A DNA stretch of 64,000 nucleotides from Saprospiraceae bacterium (GTDB lineage Bacteria > Bacteroidota > Bacteroidia > Chitinophagales > Saprospiraceae), in contig JAHDFP010000004.1 of the NCBI GenBank assembly GCA_020628095.1, positions 124,001-188,000 on the forward strand, given 5' to 3'. This document shows, piece after piece, positions 17,425 to 26,139 of the stretch (the first letter of the stretch is position 1; every line of letters starts with the position of its first letter). Below the pieces are notes generated by a model, which saw only the letters and a program-made list of their open reading frames with translations, did no database searches and was not told where the DNA came from. Made by a program: the position numbers and the translations under genes.

Positions 17425-19617
17425 TTACTCTAATCCATTTTTATATTCCTCTATATCTGGATACATAGCCGAAAGTGCTTTGATCTCGGTCGCATCTACT
17501 TTCCTTCCGTTATAGAATGCCACGATCTTGTGGAGTGGTAGAGAGGTTTTTTCTAACTCAGTCCTTAGATCCATCGCGTCGCTGTAAGAAGTGTATATGC
17601 CGATATAGTAGTCATTAGGTCCATCCGCCGTTTCTTTTCGGATATAGATATCATCGTAGACCCTCAGTGCGGCATGCTTAAAGATTCTCTCCGACTGCGC
17701 AATCTGTACAGAGTAGTATAGCTCTTCTTTTATATCAGAATACAAAATATACTTTCTATCCCTGGCATATACTGGCAATGTCGTTTCGTCAAAAGTGTAG
17801 TCATGTACTATCTGTCCGTTAGGCCTGACCAACTGGAAGTCTATCCTTTTATTCGCCTCGAGATGCTCCTTGTTTTCATTACCAGAGACTTCCGCTTTAG
17901 CCGCTGGAAAATTAAATACCACACTTTCTAAAGCTATTCTTTTCGGATTAATGCCATAACCCTTTAACTCATCAGCGACGATCTTACCACGCTGTAATGT
18001 ATTGTATTGTTGAAACTCTGGTAGACCTGGCTCTCTATGATCTGTATGTACTATCATTCTGACATTTAGATACTTATCTCTCAGTAACTCTTCCGCAATA
18101 TTCTCTATTATATTCAGGTTTTTTGGATTACGCACATCAAAACGGTCCTCGTAATAGAGGTTATAGGATTCTGGTTTAGGTATATTACTTCTTGGCGTTT
18201 TGATTTCTATAGGCTCCTCTTCTATAATTGGGTCTGCTACCTTTTTCTCTGGTAATTCGTCGATTGTTATTATCTCTTTTTCTGGTTCTAGTTCCTCTGC
18301 GTCGGACTCTAGTGTATCGGGTGTTTCTTGCAGTTGTTTGTTTTGATTTCTTTTTAGAAGCTCGTCGGTGACATATAGAAAGTCTATAGAGTCAGAAGCT
18401 GGCAGGTTATAATTACGCATCATATAACCAAAATATAGATCAAAACCCCCGTGCCCTATTTTTCTATCCGAACTAAAAATAGCCTTATGCCCCGCATCAT
18501 CTAATCTAAACTGAATATCATCTCCTGCGCTATTGATAGGAAAGCCTACATTATTTATCTCCTTGTCGTCGGATACGCTTTCGCAATAATATATATCGAA
18601 GCCTCCATAACTGTAAGGTCGATTAGAGCTAAAAAATAATTGCTCTCTGTCGGAGGTCATGTGTGGATATCGCTCATCATAAGCCGAGTTAATCTCAGGA
18701 CCTAGGTTGCGCGGGTTACTCCATACACCGTCATTATACGTGATCGTATAGACATCATACCCTCCATATCCCTCTAGCTGATCAGAAGAAAACACGAGGG
18801 TATTCCTGTTAACGATCTGTATGTCCTCCTCATCGCTCAGTACAGATGCTGGAACAGGTATCTGAGTCTCTTGCCCGAGTGAATCATAAGCCGAAAATAT
18901 AATACGACCGGTTCCTATTTGGTTTCCTTTAGAAAGAACAAGCATAGAGCTACCCGTGGGTGAGATGTCCAGTGGAAAATCATGATTTGGTGTATTCGCC
19001 GTTATGGATTTCGCCTCTTTATTCCAGACTCCATTTTTTTCAAGTGTGCAGGATATAATCTCGAATTCTCTTCTGTTCCTATTAGAAGAAAAGTAATATG
19101 CGTTACCTATGACTGGGCTTTGTAACGGATGAATTTCGTCGTATTGTGTATTTATTTCTTCTCCAAACTCCTGGACTAATGCCACGCCCTCATCTTTCTT
19201 ATTGAGCGCATTGTAGATACAGTTTTTTATTTCTCTGTTTGCTTTGTCTTTTTTAGGATTGGGTTCATTATTGAGGTGTATATATTGCTCATAAAAGAAG
19301 ATGGCTTCTTCGTAGTCTCCTAAGTGCTGTTTCACCTCCGCCATCAGGTAATATAGCTCAGGGTTTTCGTTTCCTAGTTTGCGCGCTTTTGTTAGGTCAT
19401 AAATGGCTTTCTGCAGGTTATTGATATGAAAGTGAGCCTTCCCTCTTCTCTCTAATGCGTCTGCCTCGATATTGATATTTTTATAAAGATCATAATAAGC
19501 AATAGCAGATCTATAATCTCCACTCTCAAAAGCGGCATTGCCATCTAATAAGGCCTGCTGTGCCTTGACAGGTTGTATCAGAATAATGGACAATATGATT
19601 ATGATAATCCGAGTCAT
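17425..19617 (-). CDS. TPR-PD40-OmpA envelope protein with SPOR-like C-terminus (PorE-like)
   Basis: Encodes 730 residues with a signal peptide (MTRIIIIILSIILIQPVKA). TPR repeats follow (about residues 20-135), then a PD40/WD40-like propeller (about 155-400; repeated YFSSNRN, VFSSDQ, FFSSNRP and IFSSDR). An acidic linker (about 420-485) leads to an OmpA-like peptidoglycan-binding domain (about 490-615; HTDHREPG, NKRIDFQL). The last 100 residues resemble a SPOR fold (YYSVQIAQSERIF, YYIGIYTSYSDAMDLRTELE). The TPR-propeller-OmpA order recalls PorE, which anchors the type IX secretion machine to peptidoglycan, but the middle CRD domain of PorE is not evident. It could equally be one of several related Bacteroidota paralogues. 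Confidence 0.8.
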   Translation of the reverse strand: MTRIIIIILSIILIQPVKAQQALLDGNAAFESGDYRSAIAYYDLYKNINIEADALERRGKAHFHINNLQKAIYDLTKARKLGNENPELYYLMAEVKQHLGDYEEAIFFYEQYIHLNNEPNPKKDKANREIKNCIYNALNKKDEGVALVQEFGEEINTQYDEIHPLQSPVIGNAYYFSSNRNRREFEIISCTLEKNGVWNKEAKSITANTPNHDFPLDISPTGSSMLVLSKGNQIGTGRIIFSAYDSLGQETQIPVPASVLSDEEDIQIVNRNTLVFSSDQLEGYGGYDVYTITYNDGVWSNPRNLGPEINSAYDERYPHMTSDREQLFFSSNRPYSYGGFDIYYCESVSDDKEINNVGFPINSAGDDIQFRLDDAGHKAIFSSDRKIGHGGFDLYFGYMMRNYNLPASDSIDFLYVTDELLKRNQNKQLQETPDTLESDAEELEPEKEIITIDELPEKKVADPIIEEEPIEIKTPRSNIPKPESYNLYYEDRFDVRNPKNLNIIENIAEELLRDKYLNVRMIVHTDHREPGLPEFQQYNTLQRGKIVADELKGYGINPKRIALESVVFNFPAAKAEVSGNENKEHLEANKRIDFQLVRPNGQIVHDYTFDETTLPVYARDRKYILYSDIKEELYYSVQIAQSERIFKHAALRVYDDIYIRKETADGPNDYYIGIYTSYSDAMDLRTELEKTSLPLHKIVAFYNGRKVDATEIKALSAMYPDIEEYKNGLE

Positions 19618-19648
19618 TGACGGTCAAGTCATCTTAATCTGTTTTTTT

Positions 19649-20986
19649 TTAAATCGACCTGTCAGCGTCAAAGCCTTCCAGATAATCTGCGACCCTCCTC
19701 AAAAAAGAACCACCTAAGAATCCATCCACTACTCTGTGGTCATAAGAAAGTGATAAGAACATCATCTTTCTGATGGCAATTACATCACCATCTTTGGTTT
19801 CTAATACGGCGGGCTTTTTTCTTATAGCACCAAGGGCTAATATTGCCACCTGTGGCTGATTAATTATCGGTGTACCCATCACGTTACCAAAGGTGCCTAC
19901 ATTGGTTACGGTAAAGGTGCCGCCTTGTATTTCTTCTGGCTTGAGTTTGTTCTCTCTAGCTCTTGAGGCTAATCCGTTGACTTGCTTAGTCAGCCCATTG
20001 AGATTGAGGAAGTCTGCACTTTTTATCACAGGAACGATCAGGTTACCAGAAGGTAACGCCGTCGCCATGCCGATATTAATATCTTTTTTGACTATGATTT
20101 TGTCGCCGTCTACTGATACATTTACCAGCGGATAATCCTTTATAGCCTTGACCACGGCCTCTATGAATATAGGAGTGAAAGTGATCTTTTCTCCATATTG
20201 CTGCTGATAGTCCTTTTTGTTGGCTTCTCTCCAGTTGACCAGATTAGTTACATCCGCCTCTACGAACGAAGTGACGTGTGGAGAAGTGTGCTTAGACATC
20301 ACCATGTGATCGGCAATGAGTTTTCTCATCCGATCCATCTCTATTATCTCTGTATTGCCGCTTGGACTAATATTGTTAATTTGACTTGTTGCAGACGGTG
20401 CTTTCTTGGTCTCTGCAGTAGTAGCTGCGGGTACTGTTGGCGCAGATCCGTTACCTCGATGGCTTACGTACTGCATGATATCTTTTTTGGTGACTCTGCC
20501 TTTGGCTCCCGTGCCATTAATACTTTCTAGCTCCGCAACACTGATGTTTTCTTTACTCGCTATGCTTTTGACGAGTGGAGAATAAAACCTTCCCGTACCA
20601 TTACTGCTAATCGAGATATTTGCTGGTTTAGTCACGGTAGCCTGTGCAGCAGGTGCTGGTGTTTTTTCTGCTGAGGCTTTGGTCGCCTTTTGTTTTTTTG
20701 ATTTTTCTTCTTGTTTGGGAGGATCATTGTCTGCGGCTTCCTCGCCTTCTGTACTTATTATAGCGATGACCTTACCTACTTCTACGACATCTTCTTCATT
20801 GAAAAATATTTCCGTCAGTACACCAGAGACAGGTGCTGGAATTTCGGAGTCTACTTTATCGGTTGCTATTTCTAGTATGGTTTCGTCTTCTTCTATCGAG
20901 TCGCCTACTTTTTTGACCCACTTTAAGATAGTCGCTTCCATAATACTTTCGCCCATTTTGGGCATGATCAAGTCTATTTTCGCCAT
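19649..20986 (-). CDS. Dihydrolipoamide acyltransferase (E2) of a 2-oxoacid dehydrogenase complex
   Basis: Encodes 445 residues. The N-terminal lipoyl domain carries the lipoylated lysine at about Lys44 in ATDKVDSEIPAP. A long Ala/Pro/Lys-rich linker follows, then a peripheral-subunit-binding domain (SPLVKSIASKENISVAELESI, GAKGRVTKKDI). The catalytic acyltransferase domain ends in SYDHRVVDGFLGG with the active-site His and Asp. E2 moves acyl groups from E1 to CoA. The sequence looks closest to the branched-chain or generic pyruvate/2-oxoglutarate type, and substrate cannot be fixed. E1 and E3 genes are not adjacent. A perfect TACTTTTG box lies just upstream. Confidence 0.92.
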   Translation of the reverse strand: MAKIDLIMPKMGESIMEATILKWVKKVGDSIEEDETILEIATDKVDSEIPAPVSGVLTEIFFNEEDVVEVGKVIAIISTEGEEAADNDPPKQEEKSKKQKATKASAEKTPAPAAQATVTKPANISISSNGTGRFYSPLVKSIASKENISVAELESINGTGAKGRVTKKDIMQYVSHRGNGSAPTVPAATTAETKKAPSATSQINNISPSGNTEIIEMDRMRKLIADHMVMSKHTSPHVTSFVEADVTNLVNWREANKKDYQQQYGEKITFTPIFIEAVVKAIKDYPLVNVSVDGDKIIVKKDINIGMATALPSGNLIVPVIKSADFLNLNGLTKQVNGLASRARENKLKPEEIQGGTFTVTNVGTFGNVMGTPIINQPQVAILALGAIRKKPAVLETKDGDVIAIRKMMFLSLSYDHRVVDGFLGGSFLRRVADYLEGFDADRSI

Positions 20987-21011
20987 CAGAGTCTGATTTT
21001 AATTGACTTAG

Positions 21012-21019
21012 CAAAAGTA
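21012..21019 (-). promoter_or_regulatory. Predicted -7 promoter box for the E2 gene
   Basis: Reads TACTTTTG on the minus strand, a perfect TAnnTTTG. It is 26 bases ahead of the E2 ATG, implying a leader of about 19 nt. I find no clear TTTG at the -33 spacing; that region overlaps the gap to the cinA stop. Confidence 0.45.
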
Positions 21020-21045
21020 CTCTATTTTCTACAGTGTTTTTTCTT

Positions 21046-22290
21046 TCAGATTTGTTCCCTCTCTAAAAAAAGTCTTAACAAATTGATCGCTATGTAGGTG
21101 GTACGCTGAATATTCAGGCTTCGGTTCTTAGTCAGTTGTAATTTTTTGGTCAGTATATTTTTCTCATTTCCCCAGGCTATCCATACTGTCCCCACGGGCT
21201 TGTCCGCTGTACCGCCGCCTGGACCTGCTATACCGGATACGGCAAGTGCCAGATCTGTATTATACTTGCTGATCGCCCCCAGGACCATCTCTCGGACGCA
21301 TAACTCGCTGACCGCACCATGATTACCTAGAGTCTCTTGGGATACATTGAGTTCCTTCATTTTGACTTCATTGCTGTAAGCGACAGTACCGCCGACTAGG
21401 TAGGCTGATGCGCCAGCAATGTTCACTAACTGACTAGCAATTTTTCCACCCGTGCAGCTTTCCGCTAGAGATAAGGTGAACCCTTTTTCTATAAATAGTG
21501 CCTGTAATGCCGACTCTATAGAGGTATCATTATACCCATATACGATAGAGCCGAGCCTATCCACGATCTTATCTGACCACGTGTCGATTTCATCAGACTT
21601 GTTATCCTTGTGCTTAGCAGTCAATCTGAGCTTGACCATGGCCGTACTGGGCAGATAGGCCATGGAAATATATGGAGGCCATTGGTCTATTATGTCTTGT
21701 ATCTTATCTGCGATCCTGCTTTCTCCTATACCTGCGGTCTTTATGGTTTTGTGAACTATCTGTAAGTCATCATTTACAAGAGAATCCAAGTGCGGCCTAA
21801 GACTATTCTCAAAGATCCACTTCATCTCATAAGGCACTCCGGGCATAGAGATGAGGTATTTACTATCTTTCTGAAAAAGCATCCCTGGTGCAGTACCCAT
21901 GTCATTCTGCAGTTGTATCGCTCCCTCAGGCATATAGCATTGTAAGCGATGCGCATCGCTCATCGGGATATTCCTCTGGTTAAAGAACGTACTGATGCGA
22001 TCAAAAAGGCCTTGGTCAAAAAAAAGGCCTGTGCCAAAGTAGTCTGCCAATGTTTTCTTAGTAATATCATCTCTCGTCGGGCCTAATCCCCCTGTCACGA
22101 GTATGAGATCTACTTTGTCCCACTGATAAGTGACGGTATCGATTATGTCATTTTCCTGATCGGATATGGATATGATCTGGTGGATATCTATTCCTCTCAG
22201 ATTGAGCCTTTCTGCCATCCATGCGGAATTAGTGTCTATCGTCTGCCCAATAAGAATTTCGTCTCCTATCGTTATTATACTTGCTTTCAT
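21046..22290 (-). CDS. cinA: CinA family nicotinamide-nucleotide amidohydrolase
   Basis: Encodes 414 residues with both CinA modules. The N-terminal MoCF/COG1058 domain (about residues 1-170) has IITIGDEILIGQTIDTNSAW and LVTGGLGPTRDDITK. The C-terminal PncC amidase domain (about 255-410) has the LAESCTGGKIAS motif and AVSGIAGPGGGTADKPVGTVW. The pair salvages NMN, recycling pyridine nucleotides, and may hydrolyse ADP-ribose. It is 1 base downstream of birA on the same strand, so co-transcribed. Confidence 0.95.
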   Translation of the reverse strand: MKASIITIGDEILIGQTIDTNSAWMAERLNLRGIDIHQIISISDQENDIIDTVTYQWDKVDLILVTGGLGPTRDDITKKTLADYFGTGLFFDQGLFDRISTFFNQRNIPMSDAHRLQCYMPEGAIQLQNDMGTAPGMLFQKDSKYLISMPGVPYEMKWIFENSLRPHLDSLVNDDLQIVHKTIKTAGIGESRIADKIQDIIDQWPPYISMAYLPSTAMVKLRLTAKHKDNKSDEIDTWSDKIVDRLGSIVYGYNDTSIESALQALFIEKGFTLSLAESCTGGKIASQLVNIAGASAYLVGGTVAYSNEVKMKELNVSQETLGNHGAVSELCVREMVLGAISKYNTDLALAVSGIAGPGGGTADKPVGTVWIAWGNEKNILTKKLQLTKNRSLNIQRTTYIAINLLRLFLEREQI

Positions 22291-22291
22291 A

Positions 22292-23044
22292 TTAGATCAC
22301 ATATTGTATTTCTCTAAAACCAAAATATTGAACACCATCGGAAGTATCAACACACAACTTACCATCCTCGCTTATATCAGTAATTGTTCCACTAAAAAAT
22401 ACTCCCTCTTTTATAAAATCATGCTTTCTACCCAGCCTATAAAGATGATTACAATATTCTTCTTTGACTTTGGATGGGTGTAGCAATAGCATAGACAGGC
22501 GCTTTGAGAGCTTTTCTGTTAGGTTTTGGATAACCATCAACTTATTATATTTCTCATTAAGGGGTCTTATCTGATATAAGGATATAGGGTTAGGTAGATC
22601 TGCAGGAAACTGTGACTCATTAACGTTCAGCCCTATTCCGACGATGGTGTGAGATATTTGCTTTCCTTTGATTTGGTTTTGGATGAGTATGCCACCTAGC
22701 TTTTGATTCTTATAGTAAATATCATTGGGCCACTTAATAGTAAGAAACGCGGGATCAATAAAATCAACCATCGCATCTCTTACGCTAAGTGCTACCGCCA
22801 TATTAAGCCCAAATTGGTCTCTGACCTTAATGTAGCCTAACTCCAATAGAAAAGACAGAGCAATATTCTGATCTTGCCCACAATACCATTTTCTTCCTAT
22901 TTGGCCTTTACCATCTTGTTGGTCAAAAGTATAAATGCAGTAATTCTGGTTTGGATTGCTTATTGATAGTACCTTTGCGGCATAATCATTAGTGGAATCG
23001 CATGATTTGAGGTAGATATATTTGTCAATATATTGTTGAATCAT
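22292..23044 (-). CDS. birA: Biotin-[acetyl-CoA-carboxylase] ligase
   Basis: Encodes 250 residues, the short group I biotin protein ligase without an N-terminal HTH, so it is a ligase only and not a repressor. It activates biotin with ATP and transfers it to carboxyl-carrier proteins. Motifs: KSCDSTNDYA near the N-terminus, DGKGQIGRKWYCG (the biotinyl-AMP loop; the usual GRGRRGR is degenerate here), IKWPNDIYYKNQKLGGILIQ and VGIGLNVNESQFP. It is divergent from rsfS with only 46 bases between the start codons. Confidence 0.93.
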   Translation of the reverse strand: MIQQYIDKYIYLKSCDSTNDYAAKVLSISNPNQNYCIYTFDQQDGKGQIGRKWYCGQDQNIALSFLLELGYIKVRDQFGLNMAVALSVRDAMVDFIDPAFLTIKWPNDIYYKNQKLGGILIQNQIKGKQISHTIVGIGLNVNESQFPADLPNPISLYQIRPLNEKYNKLMVIQNLTEKLSKRLSMLLLHPSKVKEEYCNHLYRLGRKHDFIKEGVFFSGTITDISEDGKLCVDTSDGVQYFGFREIQYVI

Positions 23045-23090
23045 CTAACTGCTATGATCGTTCTTACTATAACTAAATCTAAAATTTAAT

Positions 23091-23477
23091 TTGCAAAACA
23101 ACTCTGTTCTACAGTCTAATAATATATCAACAGACTCATTAAGCGAGGTAATAATAGACAGCATTCAGGATATAAAAGGTAAAAACATACTCAAACTAGA
23201 CTTGAGACATATAGATGATGCGCCGACCGACTTTTTCATTATCTGCGAAGGAGACTCGGTAACACAAGTCAATGCTATCGCTGGTAATATCTCTAGGCGT
23301 GTCAAAGATGAATGCGGTATAAGACATTCCAGGTTAGAAGGTATGGCTAACGCCAAATGGGTGTTGGTCGATTATTTTGACATTGTCGTGCATGTTTTTT
23401 ACCCAGAAACAAGAAAATATTACGAGCTGGAGGACTTATGGCTGGATGCCAAATCTACAGAATATCAAAACTTATAA
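23091..23477 (+). CDS. rsfS: Ribosomal silencing factor RsfS
   Basis: Encodes 128 residues starting with a TTG at 23091; no ATG occurs until far inside the domain, so a non-ATG start is forced. RsfS binds L14 on the 50S subunit and blocks subunit joining when nutrients fall. Conserved stretches: IDSIQDIKGKNILKLDL, DFFIICEGDSVTQVNAIAGNI, RLEGMANAKWVLVDYFDIVVHVF and YYELEDLWLDA. ftsH follows 71 bases downstream; the rsfS-ftsH neighbourhood is familiar from other Bacteroidota. Confidence 0.93.
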   Translation: MQNNSVLQSNNISTDSLSEVIIDSIQDIKGKNILKLDLRHIDDAPTDFFIICEGDSVTQVNAIAGNISRRVKDECGIRHSRLEGMANAKWVLVDYFDIVVHVFYPETRKYYELEDLWLDAKSTEYQNL

Positions 23478-23478
23478 A

Positions 23479-23502
23479 AACCATTGCAATTATATAATGG
23501 TT
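23479..23502. repeat. Hairpin between rsfS and ftsH
   Basis: A 7-bp inverted repeat AACCATT/AATGGTT has a 10-base AT-rich loop and starts one base after the rsfS stop. There is no T tract, so it is not a convincing terminator. It could set mRNA stability between the two genes, or be chance. Confidence 0.3.
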
Positions 23503-23548
23503 AACTTGTAGTAAGATACCGCAATTACAGAAACACTGAATCAAGAAA

Positions 23549-25537
23549 ATGACTAAAAAGAAGGGGGATAAGAATCCTAAGAAGTTTGTTATCAATTCTT
23601 ACTGGATTTACGGTATTGCCATTTTTATCATATTGGGATTGCAAGCCCTGGCGATACTTAATAACAAGACCCAAAAAATAGATCTCTACGAGTTTAAAGA
23701 AATTGCACTCAAGAGACATGTCGATAAAGTAGAAATCATCAACGAAAAGCAGGTCCGTGTTTTTCTTAAAAAAGAAGCACTCAACGAGTACGAAAAGTTT
23801 AAGGATACTAAGATACCGAGTGCGCAACCGCACTTTTTGTTTGAAATTCTAGATGGGAAGACTTTTCATGATTTTGTAGAAGAACAAATCAATACCGATA
23901 AGAGAGACCCTATTATTACCTATACCGCTAAGTCAGAAAATAACTATTGGGCGATGATTATGAGTTGGGTGATACCTTTTCTCTTGATTATAGGTTTATG
24001 GATATTTTTTATGAGAAGGGTAAGTTCTGGTGCAGGTGGTCCTGGTGCTCAGATATTCAATATAGGCAAGTCTAAGGCGACACTGTTTGATAATAACGCC
24101 AAGGTTTCTGTGACATTTAAAGACGTGGCAGGACTAGAGGAAGCCAAAGAGGAAGTGATGGAAGTCGTCGATTTCCTCAAAAATCCAAAAAAATACACCT
24201 CTCTCGGTGGTAAAATACCAAAAGGCGTCTTGTTAGTAGGCCCTCCAGGAACAGGTAAGACCTTATTAGCCAAGGCGGTTGCAGGAGAAGCGGGAGTACC
24301 TTTTTTCTCGATCTCTGGTTCTGATTTCGTGGAGATGTTCGTGGGTGTTGGTGCATCTAGGGTACGTGACTTATTTAAGCAAGCAAGGGAAAAAGCACCA
24401 TGTATCATATTCATAGATGAGATAGATGCTATAGGTCGTGCGCGTGGTCGTGGAGCCATACAGGGTGGCAATGACGAAAGAGAAAATACCCTTAATCAAT
24501 TACTCGTAGAGATGGATGGATTCTCTACTGACAAAGGGGTCATACTGATGGCAGCAACGAATAGACCCGACATCCTCGATAATGCCTTATTGCGTCCGGG
24601 AAGGTTTGACAGACAGATAGGTATAGATCGTCCTGACCTCGTTGGGAGAGAAGCCATATTCAAAGTGCACCTCAGAAATATCAAGACATCCTCGGAAATT
24701 AGCCCAGGTACTCTAGCAGAGATGACGCCAGGATTTGCTGGTGCAGAAATCGCTAACGTATGCAACGAAGCCGCTCTAGTCGCGGCACGTAGAAATAAGA
24801 AGGCCGTCGAGATGAGTGATTTCAATTATGCCCTAGATCGTGTTATAGGAGGACTAGAAAAGAAAAACAAAATCATCTCTCCTAAGGAGAAAGAAATTAT
24901 CGCCTACCACGAGGCTGGTCATGCGATCTGTGGTTGGTTCCTTGAGCATGCGTCGCCCTTAGTCAAAGTGACTATTGTCCCTCGCGGAATCGGAACGCTA
25001 GGATACGCGCAATATCTACCAAAGGAAGAATATATTACCCGTACGGAGGCCTTACTAGATAGAATGACCATGACCTTAGGAGGACGTGCTGCAGAGAAAA
25101 TTGTCTTTGATAAGATCTCTACTGGTGCGCAAAATGACCTTGATCAGGTGACTAAGATGGCCTACTCTATGATTTCCGTTTTTGGTATGAATCAGAAGGT
25201 CGGTAACGTCTCTTTTTATGGAATGTCTCAGGACCAGTTTAATAAGCCTTACTCTGATGATACAGCCACTCTCATAGATGACGAAGTACGTAATCTTATA
25301 GAAAAACAGTACGTCGCCGCTCAAGAATTGCTGAAAGAAAGAAGAAGAGAGCTAGACATACTTGCGAATCAATTATTAGAAAAAGAAGTGTTGCTCAAAT
25401 CTGATATTATTCGCCTGATAGGAGATCGCCCTTTTAGCGAAAATGCAACCTTTAAGCCAATGAGTAATGGTCATCCAGACTCTAAGTACAAAGAGCTGTT
25501 TGATGATGAGCCTAAGGAAGAAGAGGTGGCGGGGTAG
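23549..25537 (+). CDS. ftsH: ATP-dependent zinc metalloprotease FtsH
   Basis: Encodes 662 residues of the membrane-anchored AAA+ protease that degrades damaged membrane and regulatory proteins. Two membrane helices (about residues 17-37 and 130-152) flank a periplasmic domain. The AAA domain has Walker A GPPGTGKT (about 230), Walker [12 protein letters not shown] and the second region of homology ([19 protein letters not shown]). The M41 protease domain has the zinc motif HEAGH (about 453-457) and a downstream [11 protein letters not shown] carrying the third ligand. The basic N-terminus [12 protein letters not shown] is usual. All catalytic residues are intact. Confidence 0.98.
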   Translation: MTKKKGDKNPKKFVINSYWIYGIAIFIILGLQALAILNNKTQKIDLYEFKEIALKRHVDKVEIINEKQVRVFLKKEALNEYEKFKDTKIPSAQPHFLFEILDGKTFHDFVEEQINTDKRDPIITYTAKSENNYWAMIMSWVIPFLLIIGLWIFFMRRVSSGAGGPGAQIFNIGKSKATLFDNNAKVSVTFKDVAGLEEAKEEVMEVVDFLKNPKKYTSLGGKIPKGVLLVGPPGTGKTLLAKAVAGEAGVPFFSISGSDFVEMFVGVGASRVRDLFKQAREKAPCIIFIDEIDAIGRARGRGAIQGGNDERENTLNQLLVEMDGFSTDKGVILMAATNRPDILDNALLRPGRFDRQIGIDRPDLVGREAIFKVHLRNIKTSSEISPGTLAEMTPGFAGAEIANVCNEAALVAARRNKKAVEMSDFNYALDRVIGGLEKKNKIISPKEKEIIAYHEAGHAICGWFLEHASPLVKVTIVPRGIGTLGYAQYLPKEEYITRTEALLDRMTMTLGGRAAEKIVFDKISTGAQNDLDQVTKMAYSMISVFGMNQKVGNVSFYGMSQDQFNKPYSDDTATLIDDEVRNLIEKQYVAAQELLKERRRELDILANQLLEKEVLLKSDIIRLIGDRPFSENATFKPMSNGHPDSKYKELFDDEPKEEEVAG

Positions 25538-25573
25538 TCAATTTAGTTCGTTCGGTTAATAATCCTTGATCAT

Positions 25574-25615
25574 AGCAGATTTAATATTTGTATTCTATTA
25601 ACAAGTCTGCTTTTT
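25574..25615 (+). terminator. Probable intrinsic terminator after ftsH
   Basis: The outer stem AGCAGA/TCTGCT (25574-25579 and 25606-25611) has additional TAAT/ATTA pairing inside and is followed by a T run. It lies between the ftsH stop and the stop of the convergent lipoprotein gene. The stem is interrupted, so strength is moderate. Confidence 0.55.
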
Positions 25616-25620
25616 CAATT

Positions 25621-26136
25621 TCAAACTTGAACATTGTTTATCTCCAATGTGAATTCTCCACAATCTAAGCAAGGTTTCTCATTGTCAGAAACAACTCGAT
25701 AACTGGCGGCCATAGATAACAAGTTTTTTACTCCTTTATCAGATAACTTTTTTTCGGCAGACAAATATTTGGCATAAACGGATATGCCTTCTTTATTAAA
25801 GCAGATAACATATTTTATTACATTTTCTCCATCTCTATATGCTCTGAAGAACGACTTCATGTCTCTGGATATAATCTTTCTTTCTCCAGATATTGTTCCA
25901 TGCCTTGACTCAGTCATCATGGGTTCTATAGCATTATAGATACTATCACGTTTTATAAGTGGCAGATTCGGGTTTAATGTATATAAGCATTCGTATAACT
26001 TGGCTTGCTCCTTGTCTTTGATGATCTCGTTGTATGGTGTAAAATGATACTCCTCACTTAGTTGTAGACTTTTATAGTGGGAATTACAACTTATAAGAGC
26101 CAATAAGCCAATTAACAGTGACCTCGTGCTTTGCAC
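25621..26136 (-). CDS. Predicted lipoprotein of unknown function
   Basis: Encodes 171 residues with a lipoprotein signal (MQSTRSLLIGLLALISC; lipobox LISC, Cys17). The rest is soluble and mixed alpha/beta, with no motif I recognise. It contains a pair of cysteines in the C-terminal CLDCGEF, which could bind metal or form a disulphide. It lies 3 bases downstream of hutH on the same strand, and hutH lies 2 bases after clpB, so it would be the third gene of that unit. No function can be assigned. Confidence 0.65.
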   Translation of the reverse strand: MQSTRSLLIGLLALISCNSHYKSLQLSEEYHFTPYNEIIKDKEQAKLYECLYTLNPNLPLIKRDSIYNAIEPMMTESRHGTISGERKIISRDMKSFFRAYRDGENVIKYVICFNKEGISVYAKYLSAEKKLSDKGVKNLLSMAASYRVVSDNEKPCLDCGEFTLEINNVQV

Positions 26137-26139
26137 TTT

